Positions 23,380-35,771 are shown, numbered from the stretch's first letter. The stretch is DNA of 64,000 nucleotides from Paraconiothyrium sp. Pb-2020 (GCA_022419385.1 JAJUBI010000001.1:6696001-6760000); one strand, 5' to 3'. The notes: generated from the letters alone by a model not told the origin. A program made the numbers and translations.

Positions 23380-25166
23380 CTACCACCAGTCAGAAACAAA
23401 TTCGTGCGTCACAGTCTCTTCACGTTTCTCTGTACTATGGCGGGTCTTGTTAAGGGACCTGTGAGTCGAATTAGAGAGGTTAGTTCTCATGCCCTACATT
23501 GGTTGGTACAACTTACACATCAAAGCACTCCATAGTATTTTCAAGCTCACAGAGCGGGAAAAGCTTCTTTCGCGACATGTCACAGAAGCTCTTCTCGTGT
23601 TGTGAATAGAAGTTTGGTCCGACGCTTCCCATGCTGTTGCATAGTCCACGGGCACTCTGTCTGATGTCGTAGCTTTTTACCAACTTCCCATGGAAGCGTG
23701 CTTGAAGATTTTCAACTCTTACACTCGGTACCCCTGCGACGAAGCGCTTGCCCACACAAGAGGCCGGGTCGCGCTTGCAGCCACTTCCTGGGGGTTTAAG
23801 TTTATTTGCTCTATCTTCTCCGGACTTGCAGCTGTGATGCCAAGCGTCTTCTAGTCTTTGTAGCTCGTCCTCGTTGATACTTGGGTCATCGCAAAAGCTT
23901 TCGTGGACATTTCCATTCGCATCCGGTACGAGGCCAGGGGCGCAGCCAGGATACTCTTCCTATTGTCACTTAGCCAGATAGCCAGTGCCTGGAGATGATT
24001 TTCTACCTACCATTAGTATCTTAGCTCCGTTCTTCGGCGCTTTATTGAACACGGGTGGGCACACTGAAGTCATCCAAGTCAGACGGCTCATGTCGTAGCA
24101 GGGGTAGGGTACCAACTCACTCGCCTCATTGATCTTCTCGTAGAGTCCAAATCGTGCTTTTGAGCCACACATCTGAAAATTATCGTCCTCCCAGGCCTGG
24201 AATGTTGTGTTGTCGACGGCGAAATCTGGGAGATGCACCCCAAAACCTTTCCATTTTGTGTTGGGCGGCCCGTGCTCAGCGTCGGGAGAGTCAATCCAGA
24301 GACATCTTGGTCTCGAGCGCGCTTCTTGTCCCTCGAGTTCAAAGGTCACCTCCATGGCCTGCTCACTCCAGATGACTGTGTCGCCGTCGGCCCAGCCACC
24401 CGTGCATATTTTCGCCACCTCTCAAGGCAAGAAAACGAAGTGTTCGTCTGACAACTAAGACATGAAGTAAAAGTTATTGAAGCTCAGTCTCAAGGGTGTG
24501 TAAATAGAGGAGGAAGGGCTAGAAGGGATGGTAGGCAAGCCTAAGTCCTAGTGAAGTCTCCGAAGTTCGAACATTGCTAACATGGCAAGTTTTCCCTATT
24601 TTTCGAGATTGCTAAAACCGGGACTTGTGACCTACTGACACTTACGGGATGTTTGACAACCACAGACATGACACAAACTGCGTCGAAGCCACTGGCACTT
24701 AGAGTTATGTACTCGGGTCTTCGGCTATCGCCTTGAACGAGGTAGTCCACATCCAGCTGGGCTGTACCGCCATCCATCACTGCACCTTCTGGTACCGCCA
24801 ACTGATTGTCTTTGTTCAGGTTTCTCCCATCACCAGTTGTTTTCCAGAAGCCTAGGCGCCCCCCATTCGCATCGAACAATGCAACATTGGCTATTTGTAA
24901 ACTTGTGTAAGGGCTTGTAAGACATCCATTGGATGGTTCACTCACGAATGGCGCCTCCCATGTCCGCGCTTGAATTACCACCCTCTGGCAATCCAATAGC
25001 AATGTCCACTTTCATTTCCGGGAGCGGATTATGCTCCTGCTTCAACATGGGTGCAAGTGCAATCTGTAGTCGCAACTGAGATAAGGTCGATAAGCCACAT
25101 TCCGCTACGTACCAACGTGAAAGCAATCCCTAGTCCTAACTCCCCCGCAAAGGCTAACATTGACAT
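23380..25166 (-). CDS. Unknown secreted fungal protein, six exons, possible nonsense mutation
   Basis: I read exons 25166-25113, 25075-24946, 24890-24646, 24454-24011, 23959-23517 and 23458-23380, all in consistent phase. The start MSMLAFAGELGLGIAFTL is signal-like. Then follow KVDIAIGLPEGGNSSADMGG, VALFDANGGRLGFW, PEYITLSASGFDAVCVMSVV, CLWIDSPDAE, GFGVHLPDF, and a cysteine-bearing C-terminus (KSFCDMSRKKLFPLCELENT, then MECFDV and EFVSDWW). I believe this is a fungal-specific secreted family of unknown function. In the fourth exon the frame reads SDEHFVFLP, then TGA (24424-24422), then EVAKICTGGWADGD. A later acceptor (exon from 24418) would skip the TGA and 36 bases. Thus it is either a nonsense allele or a gene with a shifted splice site. 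Intron 1 is only 37 bp. Confidence 0.6.
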
Positions 25167-26174
25167 ATTTGGCGATTTCAATTGGGTGGTTGAACAGTGA
25201 AACGTAGCTGGCGAGGATGCAGATGGGTCTTGAAGTTGTTGAATAAGGTTTCCCAAAGAGCCAATCTCTACGATGAATTTTAGAGGTTGGGAACATGGAG
25301 CTCAATCTCCTTATATATCATTTTAGTAGCTGAATCGAACATGAGACGTGTACGCAAATCACGAGAAAGAAAGACATTCAGTCCAAGCTGTTCACACGAT
25401 GATGAAGAGGCGAAGTATAGGTGGCCTGGAAACAAGCCGTGCCGTACATGTTGAAGTCGAATACTATTATGGCATCGGCACAGCGATGTTGTCGCAGATT
25501 GTCTTCCACCGTGTTCACAGGATCGATGCCAGTTATGACATGAGCCCATAATGTTCCTCCCATGAAACACACCATATGAATGATGGGACGATTTTATTGG
25601 ACCTAACTGTAGGGCTTTGCGGTGTAGTTGGTATCGGTACGTAGTGGAAGCTGCACGGTGCCGAGGCGTAGTCGGTCGCGACTTGAGGCACCGCGAGGCT
25701 GTGCCGCCACATCATGTACAAGGGAAGATATGAACGCCGGACCACAGATCCTTGTTCTTCAAGAGGTGTTGAATATTAATTTATCATGCAGATTACAGAC
25801 GTATGTTTTGCCTCAAGTCATGGTCTTTGCCGCTTCAGACGTGGTCAGGAACGGCATCCCGTACGCTACGATTGGGACATCAATGTTACGACCAGGGATT
25901 TTGGACACAGTAACTAAAACAAGGGCTGAAGAATGGGGCCATCTGTGGGGTGTACACCGTGGCTTCAAAATCTTCTCGTCAACGTGTGGAAGTCATCGAG
26001 CTGCTGACTGGAGATAGGCATATAAGATCACGTCGCAGTCTCATGCTACCTCCAAATCCTGTCGTTTAAGCATTCGTTCACTTACCGGCTTTCGTACAGC
26101 ACATACAGTTTTATACTTTCGTTCGTCTTTTTCCATCTATCGCAGACCATACAACACCATTGCCGAGCTCGATC
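25167..26174. other. No gene recognised
   Basis: Promoter region between two divergent genes. Frames of 60-130 codons exist on both strands but none has motifs. Confidence 0.4.
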
Positions 26175-27246
26175 ATGAATTTCAAGCTGCTAGATAGTAT
26201 CTTGTTTGCGCTTTTAGCCACGCAGGTTCCTCCGGTCAACTCCAGAATTATTCCCGCAAGCGTGCGGTGCCTGGAGCTTGACTTCCCGGGTCCATGTCTC
26301 AACAAGACAAATCATCCTGGCGTTCCAGTCATCCATATCCCTATCTCCTCCGAAATCATCTCCAGCGATGTGCACAGACGCGCTGGTGGAAGACCTAGAC
26401 CCAGACCTAAAGAAGGAGATTTTGGTGCTGGAGGCGATGGCTCTGGTGGAGGCACCACGGGGAGTCAGAGAGCAGGTACCGTGGGGGAAATTGATGGGTC
26501 ACAGGCCAGGACCGGCGGATCTAGTGACGACCAAGGAGGAGGAAAGGTGTCGGGAGGATTGACAACCACAACTCCTGAGCCAGCCCCCGCCCCCAATCCC
26601 AAAACGCAGCCTGGACGATCGAATCGAGCGGGGGAAGGGGCATTAGTTGTTCAGAATTCGAGAGCCCTTGCCACACTTGAAAGATGGAAATGCGGAAAGA
26701 CGAAGCGCACGAGCCTCTTTGATCGTTTGTTCAGACGAGCTTTCACCTCAGCGGACGCGGAAGATCCTGCAAAGTACCTGGAGTGGCTTGAGAACATGGC
26801 TTTAGACGACAATGGGAACAAGTTCCCACGGGACAAGATCGTTTTCTATACTGGTGGAACCCTTGTAATGGCTGATAGTTTTCTCAACACCAACCCAGAA
26901 TATCACAGCTTTTTCGGTATTTTCGGGTCCGATTCTTTCTTTAAATACTGGGAAGAAGTGGATTCCACTCCCGCACAAGATGCCGCGAAGTCGCAAGCAC
27001 TGGCTAAATACGCGCGCAACCCTTTAGTATTCGGGGCGACCAAGAGTAAGCTATTCGCGTTTTTGTAAATACAAATGGGGCGGTGACTGACTAAGAATAG
27101 CTATCAGTAGCACTGACACATCGTACTGGGCGCAGCACGAATGGCCTTATATGCAGGACGCAGGAACTATCACGAAGTTGAAGGATAACGCGCAGTCACC
27201 AACTGAAGTCGATTACGAGATCGCTCCTCCAGAGAAGAAATGCTAG
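26175..27246 (+). CDS. Secreted protein of unknown family with Gly-rich linker
   Basis: Exons 26175-27064 and 27108-27246 join in phase 2 across a 43-bp intron with a GACTAAG branch site, giving 342 residues. The first ATG in good context starts a signal peptide (MNFKLLDSILFALLATQVPP). Then come a short cysteine-bearing segment, a Gly/Pro/Ser-rich linker (about residues 70-150), a basic RWKCGKTKRTSLFDRLFRR segment and a C-terminal domain. That domain contains KIVFYTGGTLVMADSFL, GIFGSDSFFKYW, AKSQALAKYARNPLVF and SYWAQHEWPYMQ. The C-terminal pattern (AKS..YA, then W..HEWP) recurs in the truncated gene at 29300, so both are one family. I cannot name it; a resemblance to secreted enzyme domains such as ADP-ribosyltransferases is only a guess. 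Without the intron the protein would stop at 27068. Confidence 0.65.
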
Positions 27247-28061
27247 GACCAAATGTCGTCTTTGGCTGGTGTGAGGCTTCTAGATGAGAGCAGGGATAGG
27301 ATGTTCCTAATGGGGCTCTTACCACTGTCAATAGTCTTTCATTATGCGCTTGGGTCTCAAGCGAGTAGTCGCTCATCTATGTTACAGGTGTGGATTCATC
27401 AATATCTCAGGTGTATGCAGAGGTCATTATTTTGGGATTCAGGGCTTACGTTCGTTCGAGTTCCCATCATTATTTTGCTTAGTCGTTCATCGAATATCAA
27501 CTCTTATTACGATTTCGTTGGTCTTCATGGATCTTTAGTGGCTGAGTTTGACCCTCTCGTTGAGACGATACCTAAAAAATTTTTAACTATCGGTATTACC
27601 ATAATATACGCCACCGTGACTAGCGCTGATTGAGAATTCAGTGGGCGACGTGCTATCGCTTCGGTCACCGTAAAGGTGGTGCAGCATTATGAAGACTTGA
27701 AAAGAGGTTAGAGGAGGGCTAAAGTTGATTGGCCTGCGGCACAGTTGTGGCTATGGCCATCCAGATTGGCCTGCGAACACGTGGCCATTAATTACTTAAA
27801 ACATTGCACACTCACTTATCAACTTATATGTCTTTATCGAAACGTACATGTTCGTGTTGTTTGTCTCGTCGCAGGACAAGCCCCCGAAGTCGTTCTTCTA
27901 CAGATATCGAAACATGTTAGTATTCCGCAGCCGGACGGATTACTGCTGGGAATAAAGCTAATTGAGCCAGCTCTGAAGTCATCAAGTGGAGGCCACAATC
28001 GTGTTCTCCCAGAGACACACGCAGCCTTGCCACACTTGATACAGCTGCCTTTCGTATCAAC
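27247..28061. other. No gene recognised
   Basis: Intergenic, AT-leaning in the first part. Nothing with motifs. Confidence 0.4.
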
Positions 28062-28940
28062 ATGGAGAACTACTCGACGTCTGCTAAACAACTGGTTAAT
28101 CTGTGCGAATATGGTCAATACGAGCAGCTAGTGTCTCTGCTTGAAGATGCCAGGGCTAGAGAGACTGTGCTGAGCATGGAAGTTCTCAAACTAAGCCCCC
28201 ACTCCGATTGCACAGAGGAGTTCCTCATTCTCGAGCGCATGCTCGAAGCGGCAGTAAGAGGTGAACAGTTTGATCATATTTCGGTGCTCCTCGAATTCGG
28301 TCGACAATCTGGTGTCCCTGTACGTTACTTAGTCACTGCAAGGGTAGTTCAGGCGGCAATCAGGCGACCGGAAAGAACACTGGACCTCTTCCACGAGCTT
28401 GAGCGTGCACACTCTGATGTTTGGGCTGTAGCTCTGCCTATGGGTCGCCAGAGTATCGATCTTGCATGGAGCACCGCGAGGCTCTTTCCTCAGGCGCGTC
28501 TTTCTCTCCTACGCCATTTGTTAGCAAGAGGGATTGATCCTGAGCAGCTTGTCGGCAGATTTTTACGTCGTAACCCCTTATACCAAATGGTGTTCTGGGA
28601 TGCGCCTTGCGAAATGCTCGAATGCTTGCTAGAACATGGCGTTGTTATTGCCCGGTCACGCGCACAGAGCGCTGCTGCGCGTCGTGGGCGCATTGATGTG
28701 TTGGAGGTGTTGTTGCGGCATGGAGCTGACTTGGACGAGCATTTTAAGCGAACTTCTGTTTCTCCAGACGGTACAGCACTCCATGCAGCCGCTGCAGCTG
28801 GGAATATGTCCGCCATCAGGTGGTTAGTTGCGAACGGAGCAGATGCGAACCTTCAAAATTGCGATGGGGCAACACCAGGGGACTTATTACCTATTGACTG
28901 CGATGAGGATGTCGCACAGCTATTACATTGTGGGAAATAG
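28062..28940 (+). CDS. Ankyrin-repeat protein
   Basis: Single-exon protein of 292 residues, no signal peptide. The C-terminal half has clear ankyrin repeats: ARRGRIDVLEVLLRHGADLD, then TALHAAAAAGNMSAIRWLVA + NGADANLQNCDGATP. The N-terminal half contains weaker helical repeats (LVSLLEDARAR, ISVLLEFGRQSG). It is shorter than the F-box/ankyrin protein at 8-9.3 kb and lacks an F-box. Likely a protein-interaction module; no partner can be inferred. Confidence 0.75.
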   Translation: MENYSTSAKQLVNLCEYGQYEQLVSLLEDARARETVLSMEVLKLSPHSDCTEEFLILERMLEAAVRGEQFDHISVLLEFGRQSGVPVRYLVTARVVQAAIRRPERTLDLFHELERAHSDVWAVALPMGRQSIDLAWSTARLFPQARLSLLRHLLARGIDPEQLVGRFLRRNPLYQMVFWDAPCEMLECLLEHGVVIARSRAQSAAARRGRIDVLEVLLRHGADLDEHFKRTSVSPDGTALHAAAAAGNMSAIRWLVANGADANLQNCDGATPGDLLPIDCDEDVAQLLHCGK

Positions 28941-29299
28941 AGACCACTTTCTTGTATACAGGATGGTCTCAAGTACAAGCTCGTCAACGTTCGGATGGCA
29001 TGCACTCTCGGTTTTCGTGTACAGCTAACTTAACCGACACTTCCGAAATAGGCATGGTCCAGCGCACGTCCAGAGGCACGTTAGTCGGGGCAGCGGGAGA
29101 CTGCCATTCTGCGCCGCTTTCTAAGCTTTAGGCGTAAACCAGTACTCTGTCCTGTAAAGTCGTGGAGTTAGTTTCCTAACCTACGTATCTAGGCTTTATG
29201 TAAGGCAAGATACACTAAGCAATATTAGGTTTAGTATAGGCGCTAATCTTATTACTATAACCTGAAGACATTGAGTATGCCAAGAAAAACTTGCCTGCG

Positions 29300-29803
29300 A
29301 TGAACGACATCAGAAGGGATCCAAAGAGCCAGCTTAGTCAGACCCTTGAGGAGATCAAGACAGATAAGAGCCTTGAGGGCATGGATTATTACTGGGCTGC
29401 CAAATCCAAGACCTATGCCCAAATCGCGAAAGGGAATGCTATCCTTGCTATCCGGCTAGAGCGCAACATCAATCAGGCGGCGGCAGGGGATCGAGCCTCT
29501 TTTTGGTGGACGTGGGAAATCGCTGAACTTACGCGCAATCCAAACATAGACAACATCAAAATCATTCCTATCGACAGCGCATATAAACCACTTGAGGGAA
29601 AACCTGACCCGGCAGCGATCGGAAAACCGATCACAATATGGTCGAGGGGAGATCTTCCACTCAGTTTCCCAGCAGATCTTGAATATAAGATGTCACGGCC
29701 CGAGGAAGGTTTATCATACGACGAAGTATTCGAAGGTAACAAGGTCGCAAAAGCACCCCCAGAATGGGAACAGATCAAGGGAACTTTCGGACCCCAAGAG
29801 TAG
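29300..29803 (+). pseudogene. 5'-truncated paralogue of the secreted gene at 26175
   Basis: From ATG 29300 the frame is open to 29803 and reads EGMDYYWAAKSKTYAQIAK, GNAILAIRLERN, ASFWWTWEIAELTRNPNIDN. This parallels the C-terminal domain of the gene at 26175 (AAKSQALAKYARN ... SYWAQHEWPYMQDAGTITKL). There is no signal peptide, no linker and no FYTGG segment upstream. The frame stays open only to a stop at 29258, and the DNA before it (29131-29260) is AT-rich. I read it as a copy that has lost its 5' half, although an unseen 5' exon is possible. Confidence 0.5.
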
Positions 29804-30451
29804 AACTTGAGCGCTTGATGGTAAACGAGCGCTAGGTCGCGCACTCGCTTCAAAGTCTTTCATTTAAAGTGCAGGTGTTTGCGAGCATATTGCGGATGTT
29901 TTGGACATACTTTCATTCATTATCGTCCATAAAGAGTGTAGAAAATCACTGGGAATATCAAGCCCGCATAGCAAATAATGGCGATGTGATAACATGAATG
30001 AAATGATAGTGATGACAGAGTAACGTACCATAGGAGCATTGCGTACGGAAGTTGACTCCCATATGGCTGTAGCTTCAACTAGATCTGTGTCTGGCCCGCA
30101 ACATTGTCCTATAATAGTAGTTCCTTGCAAGAAGAACTGTTTCGCAATTGTATGAGACGGAGTCAAGCGGGGTTGCTTAAGCTGCATGCCCTACCTGGGA
30201 GTTCTTCCGTCTTGGCACGATCGTCTTAAGTACAGGGTCGCCATTGAGGCTGTGCCCAACTGTGCCGCATCAAGACCACTCGAAATCTGCCTTGATCCAG
30301 CAACGGCACAACAAGCCACGTATCTTGATATCTGCCACCGACATATATATCATTGAAGACTTTATATACGAGCGTTGCAACGAACCATCGAACAGTCACA
30401 AGGACGTTTCAGGCACCGATCTTGGCGAGTTCTAATATTTTTTCAACGACC
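29804..30451. other. No gene recognised
   Basis: Intergenic; no motif-bearing frame. Confidence 0.4.
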
Positions 30452-32124
30452 ATGCAACTTCTAAACCTACCAGTTGAGTTGTTCGAATTTATACTGCGCG
30501 ATACGATCATCTCAAGGGGCCTAAAGCGTGCCTTGCGCTTAAGATTAGTGAACAGTGTGTATTCCTTTCTTCCACTAGGAATCGTGCTAAATCTACTGAG
30601 AAACATTTGCGAAAGCTGTTCTAAGTGCTCTGTATACTTTTGGACTCCTTGAACAACTTCTTGAGCTTTTTTGCGATCGCAATAGCCCACATGACCCGAG
30701 GCACGTACCGCTATCACTGCGTGGATTATATTTCCCGCACCGGCTACTTCATGTACCGCTATCACTGCATGGATCATATCTCACACACCGGGTAATTCAC
30801 GAACAACTGGCAATCCCATTCTTGTTTGTATCAGGCAGGCAGCCATGGAGATCCGTAGATCAGGCGACCCCGGAATGGTCAAGCTACCCACACTTGATGA
30901 CTACGTCAAGATGTTATGCTCTTCCATGGACTCATTTTATTCCCCAACCGACATCGAAAGCCGCTATGAGAAATGGCCCGATACTAGGTACTCTCCTACC
31001 GCACGTTTCATAGAAATCTTCCGGAAGGAAATCCTGGCCATGTGACCGATACCCATTTTGAAAGCTATCTCTATGCTGCAGCGATACGTACGAATTGCCT
31101 CTCAGTCATTGAAGATTGCGTTAACAGGAATCCTCGATTGCTGGACACAACGATCAACTGCCGGTGGGGCGCGAACCTGATACTGGGTGAATGCTTCATC
31201 CTAGCAGCACATTACGCGAGTACAACAGTGCTAAAATATTTCTTGACAGCTGCCACAGAATCACTCAATTCCGGTTTCCGGCACTTCATCTTCGTAGAAG
31301 CGGCACAGGCAGGCAGAGCAGAAATCGCCTCCTTTCTCTATCACCATATAGACAAGGTCCCCTGGAAATTCGATTACCCAGGTTGTTATCATAGAGAGGG
31401 GACCATGTGGCTCCACGGCACTTCGGATCTCGACATGATTAAGTTTGCTGCGACATTGCCTGCTGAGCTTGATCCAATACTAAAAGAATATGTTCTCGTG
31501 TACGCGTTGCAAGAAGCTGCAGCGGCTGGCCGCCTGGATACAGTCACGTACCTAATCCAACACAATGTCCCTGCAACGGGACTTATTGAACCAGCGCTCA
31601 AGTATGGTTTCAGCTTGGTTGCACATCATAATTGGAAAATTTGGAGCCGCAATCATGAGTCTCCGAGCTATCCGGTTCGCATCGCTGCAGCGGAGGGTCA
31701 CGCTGCCATTGTAGATTTCCTTATTCAACATGGGGCTTCTGCTTCAGTAGCCATGTCTAGCGCTGCAGAGCGAGGTCAAGCTCATATCGTTCGAACGCTC
31801 TTAACCACCTACCCTGGAAGCGAGGACGCCCTTCGAAAGTCAGTCATGGGAGGATACACAACCATAGCTCGAATGTTACTAAACAAAGGAGTAGATGCAA
31901 ATGGGGGATTTGAGAAGGGAGTCGCATTAGCTGATGGCTCGACCATCAAGAGTCCGAGTCCACTCGTATACGCGATTGAGAATGAAAATACGGCGCTGTT
32001 TGAACTTCTCATCAACCAAGGAGCCAGCTTGGATTTACTAGGAACGGCGGAAGAATGCGTTAAGCAGGCTATGGAGAATGGACTAGATTCCATGCTAGCC
32101 CTATTGGAGGATTCTATCTGTTAG
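30452..32124 (+). pseudogene. F-box-like / ankyrin gene with frameshifts
   Basis: Exon 1 (30452-30554) encodes MQLLNLPVELFEFILRDTII + SRGLKRALRLRLVN, an F-box-like start. A 46-bp intron with a GCTAAAT branch site leads to KTFAKAVLSALYTFGLLEQL. The reading then passes through a 48-bp duplication and changes frame between about 30800 and 30835 to reach IRQAAMEIRRSGDPGMVKLP. It changes again at about 31037, where ...FRKEILA stops at ATG-TGA while TDTHFESYLYAAAIRTNCLS continues in the next frame. From there to 32124 a 360-codon frame carries ankyrin-type repeats (IAAAEGHAAIVDFLIQHGAS, TIARMLLNKGVDANGG). The pieces are collinear, so this was one gene. At least two shifts make it probably non-functional, unless small unrecognised introns restore it. 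Confidence 0.6.
30705..30800. repeat. 48-bp in-frame tandem duplication
   Basis: Copies 30705-30752 and 30753-30800 both start GTACCGCTATCACTGC. They encode VPLSLRGLYFPHRLLH and VPLSLHGSYLTHRVIH in the F-box/ankyrin gene. Confidence 0.85.
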
Positions 32125-33722
32125 GTTAGTAATTAGCAAGATTCTGGTTGCCCATTCTCGCGTCGAGGAAAAGGTGCCTCTACTACTCCCGTCGAACGCA
32201 GGTTGTGACCGGACGACTATGGGTGTTCTACGTCGATATTAGAGGCTGTACATGCAAGAATGCAGTGGCATAGACTCTAAAAATTACGTATGTGCTGATT
32301 AATAGCCACAGATGCAAGGTTGCTTCGGGAGATAATGTGCACGGGAGCACTGAAGTCTGGTTCCTGAGCAGAGGCAGGGCACTGCCATCAAGATGTTGAG
32401 CCGCGACCGCAGTGGGCGAGTCAACGGGATGGGGAATCAGTAATAGAAGATTCGGCCCGGGCTTCGGTACGCGAGACCAGTATGGGTCGTATTTATATCT
32501 CATCTATGACTTACTCAGTTCGAAACAATGCCTGACCCCAAAATATCAAGATCGTTGTGTAGAATGGATAGTCATCCACCACGAAACTTCCTAGATGGGG
32601 TGCTTCGTCTCACTGCAATCACTTCGATTTCTGTTACATACCTTCTTCACTCGTGTTGAATCTCCGGTGGATGTACACATACTCGCATATCTCGTGTACA
32701 TCGTGTCCTCTCTGGAATGTTGAGTATTCATCGTCACGCCTTCAAGACCATAGTCGCCTTTTCCAGCAGTCTCGCTCTACGAGGACTCTCAAGCCCATAT
32801 ACAGCACACCACGACCCTCCGCATACTCATTACCTTACGTAGTCGAAGCTCGACTTCAAGATCCTTTGATAATCTTCGAAACGTGGTTGGCGATGCGCGA
32901 GGCAGAAGACGAAGATCCAGGCGTTAAGAGCAACGAAGCTGAAACCTAAGTATACCAACTCTATGTCTCCGGCTTCACAGACCACTTTATAGTTATTACA
33001 TAATTTTCGTGGAGGCTGAGCACTGACCGAGCCAGACAGATAATGCGGCTTGCCTACGCGCATACTGCTTGCAGTACCGCGAATCCTTCGATGCTTATGT
33101 CTCGTAGCGTTTACCAGTCTAGAATGGGCAGAATCACAACGGTGGAGCTCGAGATATCAATGCTTCGTATGATTTGGGATGGATCGCAGGAGAGTGAGCT
33201 CACCACCTGCCTAGCCACGTGTTGACGTTGCATTTCTTTATATGGCCCACATAGAGCATACGACGAATGATGGGAAATGATCGTTACGATAGACGTAACG
33301 TGCGTCAAGCTCTAACTGTGACATTGGTACGGCCGCGGACACCACCACTGCACCTGGTGCTGTCCCAATCTTGTTTATCGAGTCCTCCATAAAAACCCTC
33401 ACTAGAGAATACTTTTTCAAGGACACGCGTTTGCATCGTAGATAAGAGATATCTTATCGTAGGCGCGCTGTGCGAGATAGCTGTCCTACTTACTAGTAGT
33501 ATCTAGCGTAGCGTCGACCGGCCCGATCGTGACAGGCATCGCGTGCGCATTAACCGGCCCAACCTCACACGGAAACTATACTGATAGCGCGGGGTACTTG
33601 TACTTGACTAAATTACCCCAGAATCCGTTTTCGTGTTTTAAACTATCTGGTGTCCGTTCCACCACTTATCTGTTTCCCGAACGTCAGCCCGCTGAAGCAG
33701 GCTGCCAACCATTAACATCGTC
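32125..33722. other. Long stretch without recognised gene
   Basis: A 98-codon plus-strand frame (32653-32949) and several shorter ones lack motifs. The last part holds the leader of the transporter gene. Confidence 0.4.
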
Positions 33723-35771
33723 ATGAAGCCTTCCGAGAAAGAGATGAAGAACCTAGCCATCGCCGACACAATGAATGACGGAATCGAGGATTTTGCGGTC
33801 GGGATTACAGAACAAATCGCGCCGACGAATTATACCATAGGCACATTTTACCGAAGTGTCCTTTTCCAGATGGTGTTGTTTGGATGGTAGGTTCATCCTT
33901 CCCAGTCGTCGAGTTACCTTCCAGAACACCCACCGAACCTCCCTACTTTCACGTTAACAACATACGAGAACATGCAAAGATGCCGGGCTAATTTCCGAGA
34001 AACAGCCTCTCCTTCGTCGGCCCCGCCATGTCTGACGCAATCAGCAACCTCGGCGGCGGCGGTCTCTCATCCCCGTGGCTAGCCAACCTCGCGAATTCAC
34101 TCAATTACGGATGTAGTTTTCTTGTCACTATTATTGGAGGCCCTCTAGTCAACAAATTAGGAATCAAGTGGGCATGTTTCATTGCCGCGCTAGCCATGCC
34201 GCTATACGGAAGTGCGTACTATGTTAATGCGAGGTTTCAAGTAGATTGGTACTTGCTTGTCTCGAATGTATGTTTTCTGGAGTAGACTGACTGGAGTTGG
34301 GGGAATTCGATGATCATCGTTCTAACTGGGTGTACAGATCATCGGGGGAGTTGCTTCTGGTTTCCTTTATGTGGGTGAAACCACGGCTATGTTGTCATAT
34401 CCAAGCCCCGAGGACAGGGGCTTATACCTTGGTGTGTTGATAGATCATCCCACCATCACGTTTCAAAACGAAACAATGGCTTCGAACTAACATGTCATTC
34501 CAGGTATATGGTCCGCAATGCGCAACTCAGGCAGTGTCATAGGCGGTGCAATCAACTTTTCAAACAATCATTCACAGTCGACAGGCGGCGGGATCGCTTG
34601 GGCAACTTACCTGATATTTTTGGGTTTTGGTACGTCAAGTGCATTCAATCTGCCCTATAATTACAGAATTGGTCTGGTCCGATGCTGACAGCAGACGGGC
34701 AGAATGCACGGGAGTCATTTGGGCCCTGCTCCTTTCCAAGACATCGAACGTGCGGCGCCGCGACAACAGTAAGATCCTCATATCGAAGATGCAGACATGG
34801 AAGCAGGAGTTCGTTTCTCTGGGTCTATACCTTCGGGAAAGTAGGGTACGTACATCCAACTCTGAATGAACAGCCCTCTCTGGCCGTTCGAAATTACATT
34901 CATAGGTTGACTGACAATGTGGTCAACAGACATGGCTTGTTTTCCTACCCGCCTTTTACTCCTTCTTCTACGGCGGGACCTTGGGAACCTACCTTTCACT
35001 GCACTTTTCTGTCCGCTCGCGTGCGCTCTCTTCGCTTATCGTGCGTAAGTACATACTGAACGTTTTCCGTGCCGTTTTTCCATTGAGACTGACCAGTTGA
35101 ACCCAGCATCTATAACTATCCCCTCCGTCATCGGGTTCGGTAAATTTCTCGACAACAAGCGTTGGTCACAACGTTGCCGCGCCTGGATTGCATTTTTGTT
35201 GTGGTTAATCCCGCAGATTGCTTGCTTCATATGGATCAATATTGAAAACCGTCAATTGGGGAAGACGTCGGCGTTGGATTATAGTCTGTAAGTAAATCAA
35301 CCTTGCCGCTTCCAATCTTCACCTTCCACCATTGGCTATCCTCCATTACTTGAGAATCCGAGCAATCTGTCGTCCAGAAAATTCGCTAACGCATGACCGT
35401 CCAGGAACGGCTCCCGCTGGGCTAAAGCCTACATGCCCTACCTGATCATCTTTGTCACCGGATACTGGACCCAACTCACAATCTACTGGGTCCTCGGGAC
35501 CTTCTCGAATAAGACCGATGTTCAATCGCGCGCCGGAGGCGTCTTCCGCGCCTTCGAAGTGGCGGGCCAGGCCATTAGTTATGGAATCAATTCGAACAAG
35601 ACCGTCGGCTATGAGGCCAGTTTGTATATCAATACTGCACTTCTAGTGCTTGTAATTCCAATTATGATTATGTTGATTTACAAGGTACCGCTGCAGCCGA
35701 TGGTGGAAGAGGCGATGGTGTCGAATGAGGCCGAGGGGAGGGTAGGGGAGGGCGAAGTCGCGAAGGAGTAA
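33723..35771 (+). CDS. UNC93-like (DUF895) MFS transporter
   Basis: Eight exons: 33723-33886, 34006-34267, 34338-34431, 34504-34629, 34703-34845, 34930-35044, 35107-35287 and 35405-35771. All phases agree and the product is about 483 residues, the family size. It is a plasma-membrane protein of the UNC93/DUF895 branch of the major facilitator superfamily. Signatures seen: MVLFGCLSFVGPAMSDAI, ASGFLYVGETTAMLSYPSPE, DRGLYLGIWSAMRNSGSVIG, GFECTGVIWALLLS, TWLVFLPAFYSFFYGGTLG, a DNKRW loop, and NKTDVQSRAGGVFRAFEVAG. Roughly ten to twelve hydrophobic segments are visible. Substrates of fungal UNC93-like proteins are mostly unknown. It lies 763 bp upstream of a FAD oxidoreductase on the same strand and may import that enzyme's substrate. 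Confidence 0.88.

Noticed and set aside
25280..25745. Overlapping minus-strand frames upstream of the six-exon gene
   Set aside because: Could be a 5' exon, but the signal-like start at 25166 suffices and these frames do not match any family.
32653..32949. 98-codon plus-strand frame
   Set aside because: No motif, odd composition, no splice partner.
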